In this document: piece by piece, positions 42,401 through 50,896 of the stretch
How positions within the stretch are numbered: the stretch's first letter is position 1
Layout: each line of letters begins with the position of its first letter
Assembly (NCBI GenBank): GCA_942492445.1
Contig: CALOEW010000063.1
Span: 30,277 to 94,276 of the forward strand
Source: NORP240 sp942492445
GTDB taxonomy: Bacteria > Pseudomonadota > Gammaproteobacteria > Pseudomonadales > Pseudohongiellaceae
Direction of reading: 5' to 3'
DNA: 64,000 nucleotides
Translations under genes and position numbers: made by a program
Notes under the pieces: generated by a model
The model's database searches: none
Told to the model about the DNA's origin: nothing
Seen by the model: only the letters and a program-made list of their open reading frames with translations

Positions 42401-45011
42401 GAATACATCGGATCCTGGGGGTCGTGCGGACAACCTGGGAGAATTCGAACGAATAATCGGCTCCCAGAATCGGGATTTCATTTCCGGAGGCAGCCCTGAT
42501 GGCCCGGTGACCATTGACGGTCAGGGAGGTGATGACGTTCTCTATGCTTCGCAGCGCTTTGCCGCGATCATTTCAGGAGGGGAAGGTAATGATGTACTTG
42601 GCACCTTTAATGATACCTACGGTACTGAAGATACCCTGAATTTCTTTGATCCGTCTCAATGGACACTCCTCAGCGGTGGCAGTGGCAACGACACGTTTGT
42701 TGCGGGTGATTTCCAGGAACGGTTCGACGGCGGCGATGGGATCGATCTTCTGACTTACGAGGCGAGCACCTCGGGGGTCACCGTTGATCTGACGACTGAG
42801 TTACTCGACCGCGGCTATGCGACCGGTGATATCCTGATCGGCGGAATCATCAATGTTACCGGGTCCCAGTTCGACGATCTCATCACCGGCGACGGGATGA
42901 ATAACCAACTTGTCGGCTGGGATGGCGCAGACAGTCTTCATGGTCAGGATGGTAACGATCAGCTTTTTGGCAACGACGGTGACGACCAGCTTTTCGGGGG
43001 CCTGGGCGCTGACGTATTGCACGGTGGCAACGGCGCGGATTTGCTGGACGGAGGTGAAGGCACGGACACCGCCACCTGGAACCTCTTTCAAGTTCACCCC
43101 AAGGGCAACCTCAGCAGGCTGACCAATGACACCAGCGGCGTAGTTGCGGACCTGGTGACCGGTGAGGCGGGGCTGGACACGCTCGTGGGGATTGAAAACC
43201 TGTCAGGTGGTGTCGGTGACGATCAGTTCTTTGGCGACGCCGGCGATAACTTTCTGGGGGGTAATGCCGGCGATGACCTGCTGGACGGTCGCGGTGGTCA
43301 CGACGTTATCCTGGGCTCGCAGGGAGACGATACGTTGCTCGGAGGCGATGGCAACGACTTCCTCAGCGGCGGCGCCGGCAACAATACGATTGATGGCGGC
43401 GAGGGAATCGACACGATTGATTATTCGTCGCTTATCTATGGTGTGACTATTGTCATGGCGGGAGCAGGAACCCGCTCCGGTTTGACCACGGGAGAGGTTG
43501 ATAGCCTGACCGCAGTGGATGCTTACGTCTGGACAGATTCCCTGACAATGGTTGCCGGGCCGACCGGACTGCCAGGTGATCTGATCGAAACCGGGACGAG
43601 CGAAGTCCGCTATACCTACCAGACCCTTGATCTGGGCACCGAAGATCCCAGTGATGACATCCTGGTTCAGGAGGACCCGATCACACCGGAGCGAATCTGG
43701 AAACTCAATCCATTGTTCGCAGAAGAACCCGCAGACCTGGTCGAAGTGCGCTACCTGCCCGATGAGGGCCTGCTTCCCGAGCAGGAAGTGTCGGTCGTGC
43801 AAGAGTATGTCGCCTCTCGCGACATTTTTTCGAGTATCGAGCGGATTATCGGTGGCAAAGGCAACGACAGCATCGTTGGCAACTCAGAAGATTCTTTTTT
43901 TTATGGCGGCCCTGGCGCGGATACCATTGATGGCGGTGATGGCTCTGACACCGCTGGATACCAGTATTCCGAGCAGGCCGTCACTGTTGATCTGACAAAT
44001 CTCGTGTTCGAAGGCGGCGAAGCCGAAGGCGATATGCTGGAGAATATCGAAAACCTCATCGGCTCCTCCTTCGCAGATGTGCTGGTCGGTAATGCCTCCG
44101 ACAACCGCTTGACGCCCGGTGCGGGCAATGACAGTGTAACGGGCGGCAATGGTACTGATACCGTGGTCTTCGAGTTTGCCAGCACTGACTTTATTTACGA
44201 ATTAATATCCGGCGGACTTCAGGTTATTTACTTCAAGGACGCAACCATTCGGTCCGAGGACACGGTGGCAGATGACATCGAATTCCTGGAATTCACCGAT
44301 ACAACCCTGAGTTATGCTGAAGCGAGCGCCACTACCGGTCTTACAGTTATCGGCGGCCCCGGTGATGATATGCTGGAGGGCGATTTTGGCAATGACACTC
44401 TGGTAGGAAATGGTGGTCGCGACACGCTGCAGGGATTTGCCGGTAATGATACGCTGGACGGTGGTGCCGATATCGATCACGCCCTGTTTCAACATGACCT
44501 GTTGGATTACACCCTTGTAAACGATTCAGGACAAATACAGGTAGTTGGTCCGATTGAGGATGGCGAGGACACGTTAACCGATGTGGAGCGATTACATTTT
44601 GCCGATACCTCTCTCGCCTTTGATCTGGATGGAAACGCCGGAACAATAGCCAGGTTGCTGGGCGTCGTATTGGGTAGGGAAAACTGGTACAACAAAGAGT
44701 TGATGGGGATCGGCCTGGATATCATCGACAATAATGCTATCGATAAGAGTACGCTGATGAATCTCGCGTTTGACGCCATCCTGGGCAGCAATCCGAGCAA
44801 CTCTGCCGTGGTCGAACTGATTTACAGCAATCTGGTCGGGCAGGCGCCCTCACCTGAAGCGCTCTCCACGCTCACGACCGAACTGTTGGACAGTGGTGCC
44901 TTGACCCAGGGAAGTCTTGGTGCGCTGGCTCTGGATCACGAAATCAACGAGGCCAATATCGACCTGGTGTTGCTGGCAGAGAACGGAGTGCAATATTTCC
45001 TTCTTGTCTGA
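39468..45011 (+). CDS. Giant RTX-repeat secreted protein with DUF4214-like C-terminus
   Basis: This 1847-residue protein is likely exported by a type I system. Residues 1-360 are mainly amphipathic helices without a signal peptide. From about 365 onward, clusters of calcium-binding nonapeptides (GGAGSDILIGGGGDDLLDGG and many variants) alternate with beta-rich inserts such as the DLTTELLDRGYATGD type at about 1105 and 1505. The end (DGEDTLTDVERLHFADTSLA, DLDGNAGTIARLLGVVLG) resembles the DUF4214-like tails of RTX proteins. I see no catalytic domain, so adhesin, S-layer or matrix roles are possible. No T1SS genes lie nearby. AAGGGA precedes the ATG. Confidence 0.88.
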   Translation: MPANDTPIDLLPDKVRAEAAVAFRDLASGLYTVSGAANVGKKSLWPLQLYAKTGDSLVKKIKNLDNKIKSVEKAADFLDSKPLVGPIAKALKPLASGLEKWSANTKVELLNLSETQRNIGKVVEPVVDALGKIDKFALAAGAASDVYSRKLAVAGQQLAEAKQLFDTDIPFFGNDSARLKQKALLLFASAQLKSAEAAVSVTQIQIEIDGIQDALGELSAFAENPIFQSIEDFQEAITTIGNTLSQIFDPISQVTEKLGPVLDALDSVFGWALAPLEWALETVIEETGINNLIESVSEELLSFLPDTGVLDGIIAELERLFLQEFKDFYEQQVEAPFNEVREKLEDATFPNQFAVPTEGDDALMGALYADGALNIDALGGDDILLGSEYGDTLLGGAGSDILIGGGGDDLLDGGTNPGTDPDFALYTGSITDYGIVSVLENGFASGTWFITDLRNDTSIEGVSYRINLGTDELRGIEVLVFDDDVLDLRDIDTFIQTHSAEGETVEVTPTATTLLVNNIPVYTSDVGIDLIFGDVGLDVLDTGAGNDQLNSATNAPLTEELLRAGDILEGGLGNDNYIIGPRSGNTDIIYDEGGNDTAVYRNSEFGITVFLGSTARELTYRPVSVFIDADPEGHLLPILDYRVGQVFGIENLTGSQFDDILIGSDLVNKINGGAGNDQIRGLDGDDILLGGDGNDILIGDGGNDYLEGGSGSNVYVGGLGDDYIVDLSSSFSRVFYAVTASTDHYSQSIDFVDFTTTGDSVFNNHDMPGGIVIVPSSSPGKQQVSKYATSVVVGDRNGIDYLEGVEIVVASTGRDVIYTAAGINQIIYGNDGDDDLFTDVGSTENTIYGGPGDDLFISDFNAEDTFFGGADSDLVRVWGTNGVAGDLLFGDDSRQTPLPGIDTLDFSQSDFSWHIYLNPFASSGSLTGKAPLTALFDEDPRFIQPTLGVNGVVPKLPGVVVPGEVYPGINHYLREADPNTSDPGGRADNLGEFERIIGSQNRDFISGGSPDGPVTIDGQGGDDVLYASQRFAAIISGGEGNDVLGTFNDTYGTEDTLNFFDPSQWTLLSGGSGNDTFVAGDFQERFDGGDGIDLLTYEASTSGVTVDLTTELLDRGYATGDILIGGIINVTGSQFDDLITGDGMNNQLVGWDGADSLHGQDGNDQLFGNDGDDQLFGGLGADVLHGGNGADLLDGGEGTDTATWNLFQVHPKGNLSRLTNDTSGVVADLVTGEAGLDTLVGIENLSGGVGDDQFFGDAGDNFLGGNAGDDLLDGRGGHDVILGSQGDDTLLGGDGNDFLSGGAGNNTIDGGEGIDTIDYSSLIYGVTIVMAGAGTRSGLTTGEVDSLTAVDAYVWTDSLTMVAGPTGLPGDLIETGTSEVRYTYQTLDLGTEDPSDDILVQEDPITPERIWKLNPLFAEEPADLVEVRYLPDEGLLPEQEVSVVQEYVASRDIFSSIERIIGGKGNDSIVGNSEDSFFYGGPGADTIDGGDGSDTAGYQYSEQAVTVDLTNLVFEGGEAEGDMLENIENLIGSSFADVLVGNASDNRLTPGAGNDSVTGGNGTDTVVFEFASTDFIYELISGGLQVIYFKDATIRSEDTVADDIEFLEFTDTTLSYAEASATTGLTVIGGPGDDMLEGDFGNDTLVGNGGRDTLQGFAGNDTLDGGADIDHALFQHDLLDYTLVNDSGQIQVVGPIEDGEDTLTDVERLHFADTSLAFDLDGNAGTIARLLGVVLGRENWYNKELMGIGLDIIDNNAIDKSTLMNLAFDAILGSNPSNSAVVELIYSNLVGQAPSPEALSTLTTELLDSGALTQGSLGALALDHEINEANIDLVLLAENGVQYFLLV

Positions 45012-45039
45012 TTGAGTGAACAGGAAGTGTTGCTCAAAC

Positions 45040-45228
45040 TCAGGGAATGGTTGCGATAATCTCTAAACCAATAGCCCGAAACAACAGATTGGCACCTTCA
45101 GACAATTCAAATTCAACAGTGTAAATGTCATTACCTGCTTGAATAAAATCCGTATAAGTGCCTGTGGTCAACTCAAATCCGCCGCTGCAATCAGGGGGTT
45201 CGCCAAATTCATTTAGGCGCCAGCCCCG
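45040..45228 (-). other. In-frame coding continuation behind an internal stop
   Basis: Downstream of the TAA that ends the PKD-like gene, the same frame stays open for 62 codons to a TGA at 45040-45042. It reads RGWRLNEFGEPPDCSGGFEL and then a stretch containing GTYTDFIQAGNDIYTVEFEL. The composition looks protein-coding, so the gene may once have been about 311 codons long or the TAA may be an error. Confidence 0.45.
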
Positions 45229-45975
45229 TTAAACGGCCCACCTTTGACAACACGAATCAGCGCCCTCTTCCCGGGAAATACTTCCCAAAGCGATATCGTA
45301 TCTTTCGATACCTTCGAAAGCACTTTGTTCGCCGTCGACCAGCATTCTCAAACAGGTATAAATCAGGCCATCCTGAGGGCTCAATGCACCTATGTTATTC
45401 AACCCAAGCCCCAGCGATTCATCCGGGGTTATTCCACCATAAGGCGCCGGCCAGCCTTCCTCCAATGGAGGGGCATTAACTGTGATCGTTACCTCGTCAG
45501 AAGAGATATCTCCGTCATCATCGATCGCTTTGAACGTAACGGTTGTCTGGCCATCAGGCAGAAGGATGTCCGGGGTCAGCCCGCTTGCAACAACAGCATT
45601 TCCAATCAGCCATTCAGTGCTGGCTATGGTGCCATCAGTGTCCTTTGCTGTTGCGCTTAGACTGACGATTTCGCCAGTATAGCCGTCTGTGTCAGATACA
45701 ATTGTACTACCACCCACTATCGCGACCTCGGGGGCTGAATTAGCCTTAGTGGGATTGGCGGGTGTTGTATCTATTGCCAACAGGTAGCGAATTGAAACGT
45801 GTTCGTAGCTGACCACACTTCCGTCGTCGTAATCAACAATAAGCACACGACCGGCAGCATCATAGTAGATAGCATCATTGTTAGATGTATCCGCATTAGT
45901 TAATGCCATCGATGACAGACTCAGAATTGAAACGACGAGTATTTTTTGAAAAGGAAGGTTTTCTACTAATTGCAT
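45229..45975 (-). CDS. Secreted protein with PKD/cadherin-like domain, possibly truncated
   Basis: This 248-residue protein has a signal peptide (ILVVSILSLSSMALTNAD). A short segment, YYDAAGRVLIVDYDDGS, is reminiscent of RHS/YD-type repeats. An Ig-like PKD domain (about 85-170) follows with SLSATAKDTDGTIASTEWLI and TVTFKAIDDDGDISSDEVTI. The C-terminal part (GLIYTCLRMLVDGEQSAFEG) is unrecognised and ends at a TAA behind which coding-like sequence continues. It is convergent with the RTX gene; a surface-matrix role is a guess. Confidence 0.65.
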   Translation of the reverse strand: MQLVENLPFQKILVVSILSLSSMALTNADTSNNDAIYYDAAGRVLIVDYDDGSVVSYEHVSIRYLLAIDTTPANPTKANSAPEVAIVGGSTIVSDTDGYTGEIVSLSATAKDTDGTIASTEWLIGNAVVASGLTPDILLPDGQTTVTFKAIDDDGDISSDEVTITVNAPPLEEGWPAPYGGITPDESLGLGLNNIGALSPQDGLIYTCLRMLVDGEQSAFEGIERYDIALGSISREEGADSCCQRWAV

Positions 45976-46320
45976 AATGAGTACTCCTGCGAACCGTCAA
46001 GGACGCGGGTTGGGTGCCACAGGGTTGAGTCTGATAAGGAGGAAGGCGGCCTCGCACTCAATACAGGTATCGGTCGCGGCGCACCACCTGTTGCAGCCAA
46101 AATTGAAACGATTCCTTCGGGGCCTTTGAAAAGAAAGAGTTTCAGGATATCCAGCTGAAACTCGACTATCGCAGGACCAGCCAATCCTTTTATTAGTTGC
46201 GTCACAGGGCTGGCAAGATTGTGAAACCAATACTGGCACGTAGTTGTAGCAATACGTGATGGGACCAGGCTGTGGATCACTTTCAACAACTCAGCAGATA
46301 AGAGCTCTGCTTATGTCAAT
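45976..46320. other. Intergenic region, no supported gene
   Basis: About 345 bp upstream of the PKD-like gene on the minus strand. A minus-strand frame of 107 codons crosses it but shows no family features, signal or ribosome site, so I do not call it. No repeat or promoter was recognised. Confidence 0.4.
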
Positions 46321-46761
46321 TCAGGAAGCCTGGTCGTTTGCTGCCGCGCTGTTCCGTGGTGGGCAGCTGCCACCATCAGCTGAGCAGAGTTCGCACCGAC
46401 GCTGCCCGGTAAGCAAGTAACTGATCGAATAGCGATACCGGGCAAACAGCCGGTAACCGACATCGGTAAACCAGCGCACGACCGGCAGGCGCAGCAACTT
46501 CAGCCAGCGATGCCTGCCTACTGTCGCCCAGACTTCCGCGGAAACATCCAGCCCATACAGCATGGTCCCATCGGCACGCTGAGCGTGGAGCACACGATTT
46601 GCCGAGTCCGGATCGATCTGTGGCCAGTCGCGGGAAAAATCTTCAGCATGGATATCCACAAATTGTAGAGCATTGTCAGCATCAAGTCCCTGCAGCTGAG
46701 TTACCTCGGCAACACAAAGTGGACAGTAACTGTCGTAAAACATAGTCAGTTTCAATGACAT
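46321..46761 (-). CDS. DUF393 thiol-disulfide-like protein
   Basis: This 146-residue DUF393 (YuxK-like) protein begins MSLKLTMFYDSYCPLCVAEV, with the family motif YDxxCPLC. It continues with LQFVDIHAEDFSRDWPQIDP, RADGTMLYGLDVSAEVWATV, LLRLPVVRWFTDVGYRLFAR and RYRYSISYLL. A later Cys pair (RRCELC) may bind metal or form a disulfide. A thioredoxin-like role is suspected for the family. The ATG at 46761 is chosen because homologues begin at this strand; the frame extends 22 codons upstream. Confidence 0.85.
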   Translation of the reverse strand: MSLKLTMFYDSYCPLCVAEVTQLQGLDADNALQFVDIHAEDFSRDWPQIDPDSANRVLHAQRADGTMLYGLDVSAEVWATVGRHRWLKLLRLPVVRWFTDVGYRLFARYRYSISYLLTGQRRCELCSADGGSCPPRNSAAANDQAS

Positions 46762-46881
46762 TATTTCGCAGCCTTTACAGGATTGAAATTGGAGTCGGCC
46801 TATTGAGCACGCGCGAGCATCTCGCAATCAAGGTTGTCGTGCCGGGTATAAGAGTTGTATACGTTTTTAAACTCCAATTGG

Positions 46882-47179
46882 GTCAACAGAGTCCAATGCT
46901 GGCAACCACTCGTATAGATCATGAAGACAGATAATCGAACGCTTGTAGATTCCCAATATGTCTCAGTACCACACACTTTGATTGATTCTCGGCGATCAGT
47001 TGAATGCTGCGCACTTGCGGATTAATAAAGGTATTTCAAGATTTCAGCTCCAGGCTTCGAACCAACCACCCTTACCAAGACGTCCGGATTGCCACCTAAG
47101 CCGCGCGCTGCTCTGCGCTTACAGTGACGCCCTGCCGCAAAGGACTTCGACGTGCCACTTCCAGTCTCTTTACCCGGTG
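46882..47179 (+). repeat. 300-bp direct repeat, copy A, with photolyase-like gene-start remnant
   Basis: This segment (starting TCAACAGAGTCCAATGCTGG) recurs at 50897-51205 in the same orientation with scattered differences. Each copy carries a frame that begins M(S/A)QYHTL and then, in copy B, RLVLGDQLNAAQLW, which resembles the first strand of deoxyribodipyrimidine photolyase-related proteins. In copy A a TGA interrupts it after HTL. Both are decayed gene starts. Confidence 0.65.
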
Positions 47180-47189
47180 GATTCTCCAC

Positions 47190-47619
47190 ACCGGACGCGC
47201 CGCCACGCTATCAACGCCATCAGGCCGAGACCACACTGCTCTATCGAATCGTCGAGCAGTAGTATCCGGCCTGCCTCACGCATCTAAAAGCCAAAGACTG
47301 ACACCTTCCAGAGCACGTACAGCAGGAGTGCGCAGATTTCCTGAAGTACAACCGCCTGGAACACGACTTCCTGAGAGCGCGTTGTGAAAGCTGCCAATTT
47401 GTGAAGCTGTTGGCCTTTTCCTGCAAGCGGAGAGGCTTCTGCCCCAGCTGCGGCGCAAGACGTATGGTGGCAAGCGCCGCCCTGCTGGTGGATGAGGTGC
47501 TGCCAGCCAGGCCCATTCGCCAGTGGGTGTTGACGGTCCCGTTTCCGCTGCGCTTCCTGTTTACAGCCTACCCGGAATTGATTGGCAAAGTGCTGGGCAT
47601 CGTGACCGGAACGCTCTAA
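47190..47619 (+). pseudogene. IS91-family transposase remnant (N-terminal part)
   Basis: One frame reads PRYQRHQAETTLLYRIVEQ, stop, YPACLTHLKAKD, stop, HLPEHVQQECADFLKYNRLE and then KLLAFSCKRRGFCPSCGARR and PIRQWVLTVPFPLRFLF. This is the N-terminal zinc-binding region of IS91-type transposases. Two in-frame stops and loss of everything after VLGIVTGTL (about two thirds of the protein, with the rolling-circle catalytic tyrosines) show it is dead. It directly follows repeat copy A. Confidence 0.85.
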
Positions 47620-48209
47620 TCTGTGATTGGGGGCTGGAACGGTGGCCGGGCAGCCTGCGGCCTGGTGGCATCCCCAGCTGAACTCATTCAGCAATGAAGG
47701 GGTGTTGACGGCGCATTGAAGCGCAGAAGTCATCGGTTTCCTCGGAAATTTGGCTGGTTAACGGGCTTCAACGGGCTCACCGCTCACGAAGCCGGACACA
47801 ATCAAGGTCCGGAGATAGCTTATTTAGTCCTCTAAGCCACAGAAAGCCTTTGGCCGCCGGTTTGACCAGCAGCTGAGTACTAGGCAACGGGCATCTCTTT
47901 ACATACCTTCCTACAGGAGCCTGGTTCGTCGTTTTGAAATACTACTCAACCATGTTACAAGCAAATCAAGGGCATCAATCTTTCCAACGGTTGGAAAAGG
48001 TGGGTGCCTGGTTTCGATTTTGTTGTTAATGTAGTTGATGGCCACGTGATTATACTAGGGGACTTAATCAGAGGTTCCCTAGAATTTGTGAATGGGGAGG
48101 AAGTTCACTATCTCCGGTTGGAAGCCTGGCGGTTATCCAGATATCCCCTCGGCAGCGCCGTATCGGGCCGAACTGGGCCGGAAAAACAGGGATTAGGAAA
48201 CTGGAGATT
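47620..48209. other. Decayed intergenic DNA between IS91 remnant and TonB receptor
   Basis: About 590 bp with no supported gene. It contains a 20-bp right arm of the mobile palindrome at 48059-48078. The rest matches nothing I recognise and is probably further mobile-element debris. Confidence 0.4.
48059..48078 (-). repeat. Right-arm remnant of the palindromic MITE
   Basis: GGGACTTAATCAGAGGTTCC flanked by CTAG on both sides (48055-48058 and 48079-48082). It equals one arm of the 52-bp element, apparently an internal deletion derivative that kept both flanks. Confidence 0.6.
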
Positions 48210-50378
48210 CTAAAAAGTTCCGCTGATCCGCAGGCTTGCCCTAGAGCCGGTCCGGGTGCATTGGTGCTCCACTTCTTTCAGGATATCGTTTCTGATGTGG
48301 CCCACATACCGAAAGCGATCACGGCATTGAGCACCATTGGTGAGCGCACCGCCGTCAAACCGATAAGTGATCCCCATCTGCGAAACGTATTCCACAAACA
48401 GATTTACCAGTGGGTCTCCCACTGTAGTCTCCTTGTCATCAATATCATAACGTTCCAGACCGTTATCGATGCGATCGAATATCTGCATGCCCCAGTTCAT
48501 TCGCAAGCTGGGTAAATCATGGCGGAAAATGTAGTTGGAACGACCACGTTGATAATTCTGGAATCTTCGTTTAATATTTAGAAATGGATCCGTAATCTCC
48601 GAGTCCTGAAGGTTGAGGGTGTAGGTAAACAGCACATTGGGCATTCCGATCATCGACATCCGCATACTGGCACTGAGGTTGGTGCCGTATTCCCAGCCAT
48701 TGCCAATATTGCCGTTCACCGATATCAGCGTGTTTTCGTTGGGTGACGCGTCCATTCTTTCGATAACGTCGCGCTGGTCAATATAGAAGAATTCCGCATT
48801 CAGTACACCAACGTCATTGGGCAGTCGATATTCGCTGTTAAAGGTATAACGCCAGCTCCACTGTTGTCGGAGTTGCGCGTTACCCGCCATCGTATTGGCG
48901 TCATTGTCCTGCTCGTCATTCGAGGCCACGAAATCTGAAAAACTGAGCTGGTCAACGACCTTTTCGATGGTTCCGCGCAATTGCCAGGTCGGCGTCACAT
49001 CAAAACGATAATCCAGCTTGGGCTTGATAAAATCAAAGTCGCGCTGGTTGTGCACGTCCCCGGTCTGGGTAATCTCGGAGACTTCATACAGCAGAGTGCT
49101 CTCCAGGGTCATCCGGGGATTGATCGTCCAGTTGTGGATGATGAATGGTTCGTAGCGAATCTCCTCGACGGTGGAATTGGCGTTGTTGACTTTCTGGGGA
49201 ACCAGTCCGCCCACGGCATCCGACGCAGTACCGGAAGTCTGCAGGCCCAGAAGAAGTCTGGAGTCCAAGGTGGTCTGGGCGCGCTCCATTCCCAGCTCCA
49301 CGCTCTGATTGTCGACCAGATCGAAAGTATACGAGCTCCTTACGATTCGCTCATTCGTCACCGCATCGATGCTGAGGAAAAGATTTTTTTCCTGCCTAAG
49401 ATCTTCCTGGTACTCGTAGCGTTCCCGGATGGACAGATTCTCGCTTTGATTGGCTATGGCAAGGACCTTGAAGCGGCTGCCATTGACGAATCCCAGCTCG
49501 TAATCACCACCCACTTCCCAGCTGTCCCGGTCCCCAGGTCGGTCTTCCCTCTCGATGGTAAGTCCGTTGGGAGTGGTGGTCAGATCCGTAGTGTAGCGCA
49601 TGACATCGGTAGGCATGTCGTTTTTTCCGATCTGGGCATTGAATCGCACGCTGCTACGCTCCCCGATCTCGTAGGCCAGATTTGCGCTGAGTTCCCGGTT
49701 GAAAAAATCGCTGATTCGATCTTCCCGGATCAGGTCGTTGGGGGAATAGTCACCAAGAATACTCCTTTCCCCGGTAACCGCGTAGTTGTACCGATAGTCT
49801 GCTGCACCGCTCAACTGGTAGGTCAGCGGACCCCGCTGCCCGCTCAGGGACAGCGACCCACCAGGCTTCACTGTATTATCGGAGAAATGAGTAACCGAAG
49901 CCTGGTACGCGATAGTGTTGGTTGGCAGCTCCTCAAGTAGAACGATATTCACTACCTGGCTACTGCCGCGCACATCTAACTCACCCGATGTGCCACGGAT
50001 GATCTGAATCTCCCGAACCTGGCTGGCGGAAATGCGACGCAGCAGGTCACTTGTCTGGTTGCTTTTCCCGGCGGTACGCTTGCCATTGACCAGAACCTCA
50101 TTTCCACCACCAGCACCCAGCCCACGACCCCCAGCCGATGGATTCCCTCCGCCGGGGGGACCTCCCCCGCGCCCGCCTGGAGAATCCGAAACCTGTCCCG
50201 GTATGCGATCCAGCATGTCCTGGGCAGTAATGGGTGCATACTCGGCAAAGTAGTCGGCCGGGTAAATCACGGTTGAGTTGTCGCCACTGGTTTCCTGGCC
50301 CAAAGTGGCGGAACTGAATCCGGCCAGGAGAACGAAAAGAACCGTTACCCCGTGGGATAAAATAGATCTACGCAGCAT
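48210..50378 (-). CDS. TonB-dependent outer-membrane receptor
   Basis: This 722-residue outer-membrane transporter has a signal peptide (ILSHGVTVLFVLLAGFSSAT). The plug domain contains APITAQDMLDRIPGQ, a Gly/Pro-rich insert of about 30 residues (about 65-95), then NEVLVNGKRTAGKSNQTSD and IRGTSGELDVRGSSQVVNIV. A barrel of about 500 residues ends RASLRISGTF with the terminal Phe required for assembly. The ligand is unknown; TonB is not encoded nearby. I chose ATG 50378, with AGGTAGG upstream, over a start 34 codons earlier. It lies between two 300-bp direct repeats amid IS debris. Confidence 0.85.
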   Translation of the reverse strand: MLRRSILSHGVTVLFVLLAGFSSATLGQETSGDNSTVIYPADYFAEYAPITAQDMLDRIPGQVSDSPGGRGGGPPGGGNPSAGGRGLGAGGGNEVLVNGKRTAGKSNQTSDLLRRISASQVREIQIIRGTSGELDVRGSSQVVNIVLLEELPTNTIAYQASVTHFSDNTVKPGGSLSLSGQRGPLTYQLSGAADYRYNYAVTGERSILGDYSPNDLIREDRISDFFNRELSANLAYEIGERSSVRFNAQIGKNDMPTDVMRYTTDLTTTPNGLTIEREDRPGDRDSWEVGGDYELGFVNGSRFKVLAIANQSENLSIRERYEYQEDLRQEKNLFLSIDAVTNERIVRSSYTFDLVDNQSVELGMERAQTTLDSRLLLGLQTSGTASDAVGGLVPQKVNNANSTVEEIRYEPFIIHNWTINPRMTLESTLLYEVSEITQTGDVHNQRDFDFIKPKLDYRFDVTPTWQLRGTIEKVVDQLSFSDFVASNDEQDNDANTMAGNAQLRQQWSWRYTFNSEYRLPNDVGVLNAEFFYIDQRDVIERMDASPNENTLISVNGNIGNGWEYGTNLSASMRMSMIGMPNVLFTYTLNLQDSEITDPFLNIKRRFQNYQRGRSNYIFRHDLPSLRMNWGMQIFDRIDNGLERYDIDDKETTVGDPLVNLFVEYVSQMGITYRFDGGALTNGAQCRDRFRYVGHIRNDILKEVEHQCTRTGSRASLRISGTF

Positions 50379-50486
50379 AAGGAACCTACCTGAAACGCCC
50401 AACCCTGTGTCAGGATGCGACAAAAACTTCCATTGTAGCGGATATCCATCGCTCGGCCCGCTTTTGTAACAAGATGACAAAATTAA

Positions 50487-50542
50487 GGAACCTCTGATTA
50501 ATCATGGAATTATTCTGGATTCCATTATTAATCAGAGGTTCC
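50487..50542. mobile_element. 56-bp palindromic MITE-like element, variant core
   Basis: Terminal arms GGAACCTCTGATTAAT and ATTAATCAGAGGTTCC are perfect; the core (CATGGAAT ... ATTCCATT) is itself nearly palindromic and differs from the 52-bp copies. Flanks are TTAA and CCAG, so no target duplication remains. It lies about 110 bp upstream of the TonB receptor start. Confidence 0.75.
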
Positions 50543-50707
50543 CCAGAGATTTCCTGAATAATTGAAAAAAGCCGCGTGCGATAGCCACTGGATTCGTTTA
50601 CCCGGTGATGTCTGGCTCCTTCCAGCAGGGAGATTTTAGCGGCTGGAATTCTTGGCGCAGACCTTGCCAACCAGAACCCTGGAAGTATAGCCACCCAATT
50701 CAGAACC

Positions 50708-50887
50708 ATGGCGACTAATATTGCCGAATTAGAGCGGTATACTGCGGAATTCAGGCGCGGCCCGCAAGGGTGGTACTCGCCGACGCTGGTGCAAAGATAT
50801 ACAGACAACCTCAATGATTCTGAAGATGAGATTGATATTGGCCGGCGTATTTATGAGGACGCCGTGAGAAATCTGGTCGACCCCTGA
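50708..50887 (+). CDS. Possible 59-residue small protein
   Basis: A short frame from ATG 50708 to TGA 50887 encodes MATNIAELERYTAEFRRGPQ, then GWYSPTLVQRYTDNLNDSED and EIDIGRRIYEDAVRNL. The mix of charged, aromatic and helical residues looks like a genuine folded small protein rather than noise. There is no clear Shine-Dalgarno and no recognised family. It ends ten bases before repeat copy B and could be a fragment. Confidence 0.35.
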   Translation: MATNIAELERYTAEFRRGPQGWYSPTLVQRYTDNLNDSEDEIDIGRRIYEDAVRNLVDP

Positions 50888-50896
50888 ACAATTCGC

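Noticed and set aside
45966..46289. 107-codon minus-strand frame upstream of the PKD-like gene
   Set aside because: No recognisable domain, and it overlaps the start of the better-supported gene.
48004..48213. 69-codon plus-strand frame containing LIRGSL
   Set aside because: The LIRGSL part is just translation of the palindromic element arm; the rest is unremarkable.
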